A DNA stretch of 20,465 nucleotides from Gryganskiella cystojenkinii (lineage: Eukaryota > Mortierellomycota > Mortierellomycetes > Mortierellales > Mortierellaceae), in contig JAAAIG010000702.1 in NCBI GenBank assembly GCA_015852425.1, positions 1 to 20,465 on the forward strand. Direction: 5' to 3'. The notes under the pieces are model-generated. The model searched no databases and had not been told where the DNA came from. It worked only from the letters and a program-made list of their open reading frames with translations. A program made the translations under genes and the position numbers. Within the stretch, counting starts at the first letter, position 1. Every line of letters begins with the position of its first letter. Below are positions 9,101 to 17,027 of the stretch, piece by piece.

Positions 9101-10931
9101 TGTCCTTACGGGCGTGCATGATGTGAAAGTTCGATTCGCGGAACCGGAACAAGTCTTGAAGGCCGGGGGTATCATCGAGGACACCAACTATCCGGGAAGC
9201 AAGGTCGACGATTTCTTTGCAAAGCGTGGGTTTGTCGACAAGGTCATCTATTCTCGAAAGGATACTCTCTGGACTGACAACGTCTTTCTGGGTGGCTCCG
9301 TTTTGACGGAGCTTGATCTGGTATTCTCGTTGGTGAAGGATCGAGAGCGGGTACGAAATTTGATCAAGGCGAACAAGAGTCTTCAAGTACTGTCACTTCA
9401 AAACAAAGTCATGGATGATCCCGGTCAAATCTACGAATCCCTGAAGTCCCTGATCATGAACCACCCAGCTCTTGACGAACTCAACGTTTTTCATCCTCAC
9501 CAAAGAGGCACCAGTGTCAGTGGAATCTCGACATTCAGGTGGCGTCACTGTCAAGATCCACAAAAATTTTCGGTCGAGATCAACTGTAACTCGCAGGACA
9601 AGGTCGGGACCATGCTGCAAAAGTACACGTCTACGATCACAATGTTAACGATCAAAGGCATGTCCGACGCTGATGCCAACATCCTCGAGCGATCTTTCCG
9701 ACCCAAGAAGGGTCCGTTCAAGCTCCATCACGTCTCAATCGTCAACCCTCACAGCATGCGCGGTGTCATCCATGAGGTCCTTCCTAAATTGATCCTGCGA
9801 GCTGACCTTGAAGTGGTGGAGATTGCAGGCGACGTCCCGCTCATGACCACCAAGAAGGGTAACAGGGACAATAACAACAACCTGGCGTCAGCTGCCGCCA
9901 CTTACTCGAACCTGATAACTGCTCTTTCCTCCAAAGTGACCTTGATCTCGTTGCGGGGTAAAGGTCTGCAGCAGCTCCTTGCTCGCCTCAACTTGAGCCC
10001 CGAAGCGGCCGTGTTGCCATTGCTGACAACTCTGTTTCTCAGTTTTGAATCAGATCCAGTGAATTGCGAGGATCCAATGCTGGCCTACGATTGGCTCAAG
10101 TCTTTGTTGGTCTACAAGACTCCGTTGGAATGTAGACTGCTGCAGGAGAACGATCATTTGGTTGTGGATCAGGATGGACGATTGCTCTGCGAGGAGGAGC
10201 AGGAAAGATCTCAAAATCATCCGGCGGTGACCAAAGGCAGCTCACACAAGACCTTGGAGCGACCGATTCGATACCAGTACGAAAAATATGGGATTCAACC
10301 CTTGCGCTCCTTCCGGATCGTGGATGCTTGTGTCCCGGAGAAGGATTGGAACATCTTGCTACAGCTCTTGGACTGGTCCAATCTGGAAGTGTTCTGCTTG
10401 AATGCAGACAATCCAATTTCGGCCAAAGTACTGAAAGAATATCTCCTCCGATATCTCACCCAAGAGGCCTTTGAGGGTTTGGTTATTAGTGCAGATGGTA
10501 GTCTCGGCTATAATGGTGGAGCTATCACAAGGATATTCGAGATCGATGGTGGAGACCCGGAAACAACAAAATCGGATGAGCTCTGGAAGATCATAATCGA
10601 GTTGGACCAACGAATCGAGACGGCCAACAAGATAAAGAAAGAGAGAAAGCAGAAGAGCAACGAGAAGGACCTATTGTCGGTGGCGGCGGCGGTGACGACG
10701 ACGGTGACAAAAGATAAGAAAGGAAACGGCAAGGCCAGAACAGCAGATGAGAGACCACAGCAGCAGCAGCCACAACAACAGCAACAACAGCAGAATCAGG
10801 CCGACGTTCCGCACTCCGTGGCGTTGGCACTTAAAGGCAACTATTGGCCAAAGACAATACCAGAGGCTCATGTCAAAGTTTCGATCTCTGGCGTATCCAA
10901 GAACTATCTTTTAGATCAATATTTCGACTAG
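6196..10931 (+). CDS. Large modular header/Leu-rich protein, four exons, 1,471 aa
   Basis: Exons are 6196-6419, 6535-6730, 6845-7081 and 7173-10931, joined by GT-AG introns that keep frame. Exons 1-2 encode a compact header (residues about 1-105) with the pattern VIWTD...CFPHL...GDIFVPML and a closing HYPGVVLDVIY, which looks like a small alpha/beta fold. Residues about 106-400 are Ser/Gln/Glu-rich and probably disordered. The body begins near residue 400 (KKKSPVQETARLM). It carries a Cys/His cluster, CCDCGE at about 500-505 with HPHC 17 residues on, then a hydrophobic helix (IYGDYMMIVLEMLLFGAYL, about 540-558). From about 910 to 1320 there are irregular Leu-rich segments (LQVLSLQNK, LEVVEIAG, LEVFCLN) resembling a degenerate LRR solenoid. 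A poly-Gln run lies near 1414-1430. No signal peptide is present, so it is likely cytosolic. From memory, similar header plus CxCG/helix/Leu-rich proteins are numerous in Mortierella genomes without known function. NLR-like sensing is speculation; no nucleotide-binding loop was found. Confidence 0.85.
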
Positions 10932-11004
10932 GAAAAGATCACAAGCGCCATCTGTCGAGTTGAGATGCTTTTGGTGCTTCCACGTTGTACGCCGCACTTT
11001 TCGA

Positions 11005-11010
11005 AATAAA
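11005..11010 (+). terminator. Poly(A) signal of the 1,471-aa gene
   Basis: AATAAA lies 73 nt past the stop codon and 167 nt before the next gene's ATG, a plausible place for 3' end formation. Confidence 0.45.
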
Positions 11011-11176
11011 AAGCAGTCAAAGCTCTTTGGCACAGCTCGGTGAGGATGGACTCCAAGGCTGGAGGTTCTTTTTGCTATGTCATTTGTCCCCATTTCGTGT
11101 TACATTTCTCATCCGCAAGTACATTTCCATCCCCATCTCTAATTGCATCTACATTTCTTTCAATTCCGTCATTCAC

Positions 11177-12580
11177 ATGAGACTTCTCAAGTCATTCGTG
11201 TGCCTCCTCTTGATCGCCTGCTCCTGTCATGGCCAGTTTCATGACCAGCAACAAGAACAACTCACCAAACCTATCGATGAAGAAAACTCATCTTTGCCAA
11301 GACCGGCCGAGACCCGCGTCTATAAACCTCTTCAAGAGGCGATTCAATATACCCCAGAATCTTATTACCATTACGCCAACAACTACTATCCTGGTCACAA
11401 ACCTACGCGACCCTGGGATGGCAACCAAGATCCCATTTTCCCCTATTATGCGGGTCAACACCTAGGTCGACCCGCTGTCCCGGATCCTGGTATAGATGGT
11501 ACTTATTTCTTTGGTCGATTTCACGCCAATGGTGGTCAAGTGAACCCTGAGGACGACACATTGGTCCGATTCCAGATCCTAGATCATCGTCTCATGTTCC
11601 CAGAGGGGTCAGATTCGTTAAGTCAATTCAAGGCCAGGTACTATTCAAGTGAGGCACCCTACCAGACGGACCAACGGATAGGCACAAAGTACTATCGACC
11701 GCGTGTTTTCTTGAACCGAATCCAGGTCTCGGACTTTTTCAGGGCGTCACGCACCAAGCGCCACCGTTTGTCCCCCTCGATCGATTATCTGGAAGAGGAT
11801 GAGGAACCCAACACCTTGTCTGCAAAGTGGTATCGATTATTTTGGAACCGTAGTGCGGATCGACTCGATGTTCGTCCAGAAGAACCCTTGGGGTTGAGTC
11901 TCATGGGACCTTACATGTCTGTTTCAGATCTGTGGAAGAGAGTCATCCGTGACACGGTTCGGTCCTCGTGTGATACCAAAAACGGTCATGATCGGTTTCG
12001 AAGGACCAACGGATTTGTGTTTGATGAGGGCTGGGATCCACAAGCCTATGAACATGAACGGATGGGACTCTTTGCAGAGACAGGTGGGGATCCTTCCAAC
12101 CTGGATGGATATTTCAAAGAGTTTACGAGCCCGCGGTGTCCAATTCATCTTGTCAAGGATCGATGGCCGTTCTTGGAGAATGAATTTCCTGATGTTCAGA
12201 TCAAATCTTTGGAGAGTGAACCCTGGAGTCTGGAACTCAACGAAACTGCATCGGTGGTCCCGAAATGGCCCTTGAAATCCCCCAAACCAGAGGGACCTCA
12301 AACACGGACGTGCAAGTTTTCGCCGAGCTCCATGACGGACTTTGAGCCTGGTTGTGATCGCTTCTCTGAGGCAGAGTCGAAGTTGCTTAGAAACGGACAG
12401 GAACCCTCGGGAGGGTATTTAAGTCTCGTCACGGAATGGCGCGTTGTGACGGGGTGGATTGTGATTACGGATGTCAAGACCAACACGTTGAAGGAACAGC
12501 ATTTGGTACAGGTTGAGGTGCCAGAGTTGTTACCCGATGGGTCGTTGCAGGGCGAGACTCTTTGTCATTGCACGTTTTAG
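11177..12580 (+). CDS. Secreted orphan protein, single exon, 467 aa
   Basis: The ATG at 11177 is preferred over codons further upstream in the same frame because a textbook signal peptide starts there (MRLLKSFVCLLLIACSC, cleavage near HGQ, about residue 20). The mature chain is hydrophilic and rich in Tyr, Pro, Arg and Trp (for example YYHYANNYYPGH and GTYFFGRFHANGG). It has an acidic LEEDEEPN patch, possible N-glycosylation sites (NRS, NET) and several Cys in its C-terminal half, ending in CHCTF. No membrane segment, GPI signal or KDEL-like retention signal is visible, so it is probably exported. No intron is needed. I do not recognise a domain. It lies 245 bp behind the large modular gene on the same strand, with its own pyrimidine-rich leader (CCATCCCCATCTCTAATTGC). 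Confidence 0.82.
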   Translation: MRLLKSFVCLLLIACSCHGQFHDQQQEQLTKPIDEENSSLPRPAETRVYKPLQEAIQYTPESYYHYANNYYPGHKPTRPWDGNQDPIFPYYAGQHLGRPAVPDPGIDGTYFFGRFHANGGQVNPEDDTLVRFQILDHRLMFPEGSDSLSQFKARYYSSEAPYQTDQRIGTKYYRPRVFLNRIQVSDFFRASRTKRHRLSPSIDYLEEDEEPNTLSAKWYRLFWNRSADRLDVRPEEPLGLSLMGPYMSVSDLWKRVIRDTVRSSCDTKNGHDRFRRTNGFVFDEGWDPQAYEHERMGLFAETGGDPSNLDGYFKEFTSPRCPIHLVKDRWPFLENEFPDVQIKSLESEPWSLELNETASVVPKWPLKSPKPEGPQTRTCKFSPSSMTDFEPGCDRFSEAESKLLRNGQEPSGGYLSLVTEWRVVTGWIVITDVKTNTLKEQHLVQVEVPELLPDGSLQGETLCHCTF

Positions 12581-14000
12581 CGCTGAGTATTGACAGCTGG
12601 AGATTATAAAAAAAGAAGGGAGCTTTTTTTGAGAGTGGTAGTGATATTTTTTTTTTTTTTTTTTGGTGAAAGCTGCAGATGGTTCATTCTGAATCGATAA
12701 TGATTCCTAGGGACGATAAAGATATTGAAAGTGGGTGTTGCACTCGATCCATGGATATTTTTTTTCAAACCTAACCGACATTTCATTAAGGCAGCTCACC
12801 GTTCACTTCTTCTGTTGAACTACGTGTAATAAGTTCATAAAAAGGCGTCATAGCCGATTGTGGCACAAAGATGGATATTTAAATTGGATTTTTAAGAAAG
12901 ACAGTGCGAATGCTTTCTATGCTCTTAATATGACCGTTCTGTTATCAAGTAAGAGGAACATTTGTGACCCGTGCTGGTCCGAGGCACATGGTACGGCAGA
13001 GTAAAGCTCGCCTGCGTTCAATTGTAACCAATAACGGTCGCAGTGGTTCGCATCTAAAGCTAAGTATTCCTTCGGTCCTCCCAATAGATAATCAAAAGCA
13101 AGGATTCTGTTCTTCCACTTTTCGAGGAAGAAAGGAAGAAGGACGAGGGGAAGAGGAAGAATGCGAGTTTCTGATGGTCTCTGTTGGGGTCTGAGAGCGT
13201 GTGAAGAATGTATTACACATAAAGGTTTGATACTTTTCGTGTGAAGTCCTACTTCTGCCTGAAGTAAGAAATGAAAAATTCGACGTCTTTGACGTGGGAT
13301 GGCGTAACATGTTGTCGCAAGAAATTTTCACCCCCAAGATCCGTTGTCCTTTTTTTTGTGCAACCCTTGAAATCGGGCATTATAAAAATAGGCTATAGGA
13401 GATTTGAGTCATGTCGACATATGGCGTAAGAAACTGACAAAAATGCAATGATGCCTGAAAACTGGACTGGGGCATGGGGAAAACTGCGTGCAGTATGCCG
13501 TACAGTCGACCACCCCGCTTCGAAACTCCAGGGAGGTTTTCGTGAGCGGGACAATAATGTCTCTGTGATACCCTTTCACCCTTGAAGCAGCCAACAGTTT
13601 CAGCTTGCAGGGGTCTAGAGTATTGTAGCACAAAGAAATTTCTTGTCCATGCTTACGAAAATCTCGCAAAAAGAACAGGGCATGGGAGCGTGCGGTGATA
13701 CTTGTCACCAAAGCAAAAAATGTGCGCATACTGCATGTTAAAAATGGGAGGACCGGGTCTGAGGTAAGTTAAGTTTCTCCAGCGCATGGAAATGAACTGA
13801 GGCGCGCGCCCGCGAGAATCTAGATTTATCTAGTGAGGCAAGTGTACTGTAACTGGTATCAAGACCAATTCGCTCAAACATCCGTCACTTCCACCGGCAT
13901 AAGCGTGAGTAAAAAAATATTTTCTCAAAATCATGAACAGATGGATGTGAGAAGCAACGAAAAGTGGAAAAAGTGAGTCAAGTAAAAACCACCTAATTCG
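12581..14000. other. Intergenic, no gene assigned
   Basis: About 1.4 kb. It contains an 18-base T run at 12647-12664, AT-rich sequence to about 12960, and a few open frames of 75-106 codons. The longest is on the minus strand at 13729-13409 and starts with an ATG, but it has no recognisable motif or support. A GC-rich GGCGCGCGCCCGCG block lies near 13801-13815. No repeat pair or RNA structure could be supported. Confidence 0.4.
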
Positions 14001-14001
14001 C

Positions 14002-14010
14002 TATAAAAAG
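14002..14010 (+). promoter_or_regulatory. TATA box of the small secreted Cys-rich gene
   Basis: TATAAAAAG sits about 30 bp before a pyrimidine/CA-rich segment (CCTCCACTCAACCAAC, from 14030), a typical fungal start-site context. It is the clearest core promoter in the window and suggests strong, regulated expression. Confidence 0.7.
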
Positions 14011-14112
14011 GAAGTGTCGACCAACAATCTCCTCCACTCAACCAACATTCGTCCAGACACCACTCTTCGCTCACCACAAGCCTCTTTCTCAAAGTCCCTC
14101 TCACCCTTACAG

Positions 14113-14206
14113 GTACCTCTCACACTACCTTAAAATAATAAGGATGCTACAGCTTTGTCGATCTCCTGTTAACATGAACGTGCTCCCGTGGTCTTATTCA
14201 ATTTAG
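14113..14206 (+). other. Probable intron in the 5' leader
   Basis: A GTACCT donor after ACAG and an ATTTAG acceptor enclose 94 nt that contain in-frame stops and GTTAAC, a branch-like site. The spliced leader would run from about 14030 to the ATG at 14231. The position is inferred from splice consensus only. Confidence 0.5.
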
Positions 14207-14230
14207 CCACAAGTCCTTCAGCTTGAAATT

Positions 14231-14590
14231 ATGCGTTACCAAATTGTTGCGCTGGCTTTCGCCATTTTCACGGTCTCAGTCCAGGGAGCCACCTGCAACT
14301 GGTATGGCAGTGCACCCTTCTGCGGATACGAGTGTGAATACAAAGGAAGGGGACCCTGTGGCGGCGACGAACCCTTGTTGATGGGAGTTGAGAGATCGTC
14401 GAAAAGTGCAGAAAAGACCCAAAAGGAGATTTCCAGGGACGGCTATACTACCGGCAACTCTTTCGGCGGTGATTGTTCATCTGGATGCAAGGTGCTCTGC
14501 TGTCAAAAGAAGTTCCCCGACACGCGCTTCAGCGTTCAGGAACCCGTCAGGGAGCCCGCCTGGGAACAAGACAATGAAGAATGCCACTAG
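14231..14590 (+). CDS. Small secreted cysteine-rich protein, 119 aa
   Basis: A signal peptide occupies residues 1-19 (MRYQIVALAFAIFTVSVQG). The mature part has nine Cys at residues 22, 31, 35, 43, 82, 86, 90, 91 and 118. Its core starts CNWYGSAPFCGYEC and closes with DCSSGCKVLCC. The pattern C-x-W-x-G-[ST]-A-P-x-C-x3-C, closing with K-V-x-C-C, is one I recall from small secreted proteins of fungi and some animals; its function is not established. The middle (residues 44-80) is a Lys/Ser/Glu-rich loop without Cys, longer than I would expect. The odd Cys count leaves one thiol unpaired or an intermolecular bridge. The strong TATA box and leader intron imply a highly expressed, regulated gene. 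It has the general look of an apoplastic effector or antimicrobial-like protein, but that is inference. Confidence 0.83.
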   Translation: MRYQIVALAFAIFTVSVQGATCNWYGSAPFCGYECEYKGRGPCGGDEPLLMGVERSSKSAEKTQKEISRDGYTTGNSFGGDCSSGCKVLCCQKKFPDTRFSVQEPVREPAWEQDNEECH

Positions 14591-15082
14591 ATCAAATGTG
14601 CCATTCTTCGTACGGAGCGTCAAACATCATGGAGACTGTAGTAGTGAGATCTCCATCTTTATCTTTTCTTCGTGACCGTTGTAGCACTGACGCTTATAGT
14701 TTTCTATAAAAACAAGAGAAAATCCAACGCATTATGGTCGCGGTACGGTCAATGTTGTCATCTTTGACATGGAGCAGAAGATTTGTATCCGAAGTGAACA
14801 AGCGATGTTTCTGGTGGTAGGCGTAGTCGTAGTTCCGGAATTCGATAGCGAATACAAATTTTACTGGCTTTACCAGTAGATGGTATTCTATCTTTACTTG
14901 TATTCACCCTCTTTTCAACACTCGCTTTCGCCTGTTATTCCATCTCTCAGATATTCGGATATACTCCAGTTCAGCCAACCAACATCGAAAAAAAATCCAT
15001 TTGTCCTACTTTTATCAGTTGAAGTACTGCATGTGACTTAGTCATATATCTGATTTCATGGCCACCATAATGATGACCCAAG
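14591..15082. other. Intergenic, no gene assigned
   Basis: 3' flank of the small secreted gene followed by AT-rich sequence. A minor inverted pair (GAATACAAAT near 14850, ACTTGTATTC near 14897) is present but too short to name. Nothing coding was found. Confidence 0.4.
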
Positions 15083-15123
15083 ACAGCGGTCACTAAAAAA
15101 AAAAAGGGGGGGGGGACCGCTGT
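15083..15123 (+). repeat. A11G10 tract enclosed by a 9-bp inverted repeat
   Basis: ACAGCGGTC (15083-15091) and its exact reverse complement GACCGCTGT (15115-15123) flank a short CT spacer, eleven A and ten G. The run is all purine on the plus strand. The G-run's last base is also the first base of the right arm. Confidence 0.85.
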
Positions 15124-15169
15124 ATAACCATGTCTACGTGTTCCCTTCGCAACAACCGCGACTTCATGA

Positions 15170-15798
15170 AGCAATGGCGAAAATCACCTGTTCATCTCTC
15201 AACCAGATGTGACTCGAGCCATGGCGGTCCCTCTCCTGGCTGCCGGTAATAGTCTCGCCCCAAAGACTGTTATCAATCGTACTTCCAGTCGGACCACAGC
15301 TCACTCCGCTGACTCAACGCACCTTCGTCCATTCATTAAAACAGTGCCTGCAGAGAAGCGATGTCATGGTGCTGTGGATGAATGGTCTCGATTCTGGAAG
15401 GCGATTATTCCCCACAAGTCTCGGACGATCTGGTGGCGAGCACTGCAGGACAAGATCGCCACAGGTGTCCTAAGAACCCGACTCTGAAGGCAACTACAAT
15501 CGCCCACATGCCCGATCTGCCAATACTCCAATGAGGATCAAAATCACTTCTTTTTCTTGTGCCTTATCAAACGCGAGGTTTGGACCACAGTCATATTCAC
15601 TTACACTTACAAGATGTTCTGGACCGAAGCGAAACTCTACTCTCTGTTGTCTCTCTCCAGCCGTTTCTATCCACGAGACGTCAACTACACCGCCAACCAG
15701 CTCATCGCCTGCATGTAATCTGGTGTATGCACTATGCCTTTGTCTTTGACGACACGGCAGTGTCTCGAACGGCAGGAGTCAACATGGCACCGACTTAG
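15170..15798 (+). pseudogene. LINE reverse-transcriptase tail (zf-RVT) relic
   Basis: The frame beginning near 15170 encodes the C-terminal zinc-binding part of a non-LTR retrotransposon ORF2. A lead-in helix (FWKAIIPHKSRTIWWRAL, TGVLRTRL) is followed by the knuckle CPIC-x8-H-x4-C (codons 15509-15562, CPICQYSNEDQNHFFFLC) and a WTTVIFTY segment. A TGA at 15485-15487 interrupts it just before the knuckle. A TAA at 15716 ends this frame, while the next frame continues with the usual closing pattern (VIWCMHYAFVFDD) to about 15796, implying a frameshift near 15700. The polymerase and endonuclease domains are absent, as expected of a degraded, 5'-truncated copy. Family placement within LINEs is not possible from this fragment. 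Confidence 0.75.
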
Positions 15799-16252
15799 CT
15801 CATATTACTTGGTCCCTTTTGCTGTCGACTTGGTTCAAAACGACGGACGAAAAACCAACTCACGTTCTCCATTTCTGGGTGAACAATCCAACGCTTACTA
15901 ATTTCTGCTTCAGTATGATAGGAAGAGCCGAAATCGAAGGATCAAAAAGTAACGTCGCAATGAACGCTCGGTTGCCACAAGCCAGTTATCCCCACTCCTA
16001 TAATATAGCAGGGACAGTATAAGGGGACAAGAGCAAGTAGATCTATTTGAATGGTGGAGATACTTCTTCCATTTCATCAGGCTATATTGATTAATGGTGA
16101 GGAGCTACTTCAATACTGTCTAGATTCAGCCCCTCCCTCATATTCGCAGGGAAAAGCGATCCCTTTTCCTGATATCACGATAACAATTTTTTTCGTTGCA
16201 ATTTGCTTGTTAGCAACACCATTCGCCACTCAAATATCTTGTCGGCTTTAAA
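15799..16252. other. Intergenic, possible further retroelement remains
   Basis: A 67-codon frame at 15819-16022 has no motif. The sequence to 16252 is AT-rich, with stops in all frames shortly before the Sel1 similarity begins. No gene was recognised. Confidence 0.4.
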
Positions 16253-16828
16253 GGAGCCTCACTGTCTTGGTACCGCCAGGCGGCTGAGCGCGAGGATGCC
16301 ACAGCGCAGCTCACTCTAGCGCAAAAGTATGAGCAGGGCCAAGGTGTTGAAGCAAGCGACGCTGAGGCTGTGATATGGTATCGCAAAGCTGCAGATCATG
16401 GCAATGCCGAGGCACAATTCAGTCTTGGTCGAGTATACGACCATGGTCGAGGTGTGAAGGAAGACCTCACCTATGCTGCCCGATGGTATCGCCTGGCAGC
16501 TGACCAAGGGCACGCTGATGCGCAGGTTAAGATGGGCACATGGTGTTCTCTAGGACTTGGCGTCGAGCAGAGCGATGTGAGGCGGCCCGCTGGTATTGTA
16601 AAGCAGCGCTCCAAGGCGATGCAGTTGGACAGCTCAACTTCGGATACATGTATCATTCTGGTCAAGGATTGGAGAAGGACAACGTCAAGGCTGTCGAATG
16701 GTATCGGAAGGTAGCAGAGCAAGGCGAGGCAGGAGCTCTGGTGAATCTTGGCGTGATGTAACCACCATGGCTATGGCGTTGTGCAGAACCACGCTCAGGC
16801 TGTAGCAGCATTCCAATGTGCTATGTGA
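16253..16828 (+). pseudogene. Sel1-like repeat pseudogene with two frameshifts
   Basis: Five Sel1-like repeats of 36 residues can be followed across three reading frames. Examples are WYRKAADHGNAEAQFSLG, WYRLAADQGHADAQVKMG, WYCKAALQGDAVGQLNFG and WYRKVAEQGEAGALVNLG. The frame shifts once at about 16577, where one base appears lost compared with the parallel GACGCTGAGGC of the first repeat. It shifts again at about 16760, where one extra base turns an expected Tyr codon into TAA. After that, HHGYGVVQNHAQAVAAFQ continues to a TGA at 16826. Upstream the frame is closed by TAG at 16211, so the 5' end is missing. Sel1 repeats normally form helical scaffolds, often fused to kinases in early-diverging fungi; no such partner remains here. 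Confidence 0.85.
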
Positions 16829-16861
16829 CGCCACCAAAAATCGAAAAGTTTGCCACCATCT

Positions 16862-17027
16862 CTTTGCCACTGCCTCCCACGCTCTTCTTCACCATCTCGG
16901 CTGCATCTGCCCTTCTTCACCTAGTTTGATTTCTTTTATTCCTTCTCTTTTTTCTTCTTTACATCTTTCTTTCATCAGCCCTCGCTTTCTTCATTCATCC
17001 CCACCACCTTTCTATGCTCGCAACTCC
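16862..17027 (+). promoter_or_regulatory. Pyrimidine-rich leader/promoter of the CRN gene
   Basis: About 165 bp dominated by C and T on the plus strand (for example CTTCTTCACC, TCTTTTTTCTTCTTTACATC) lead directly to the ATG. Such CT-rich tracts are common around fungal transcription starts. There is no TATA box, unlike the gene at 14231. Confidence 0.45.

Noticed and set aside
10508..10871. Hydrophobic minus-strand frames opposite the end of the large gene.
   Set aside because: They are antisense shadows of the Gln/Lys-rich coding repeat of the plus-strand gene.
13409..13729. A 106-codon minus-strand frame starting with ATG.
   Set aside because: No recognisable domain, an ambiguous hydrophobic N-terminus and no promoter or exon support.
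14850..14907. Short inverted repeat GAATACAAAT/ACTTGTATTC.
   Set aside because: Only about 10 bp with a mismatch and no flanking duplication; easily due to chance in AT-rich DNA.
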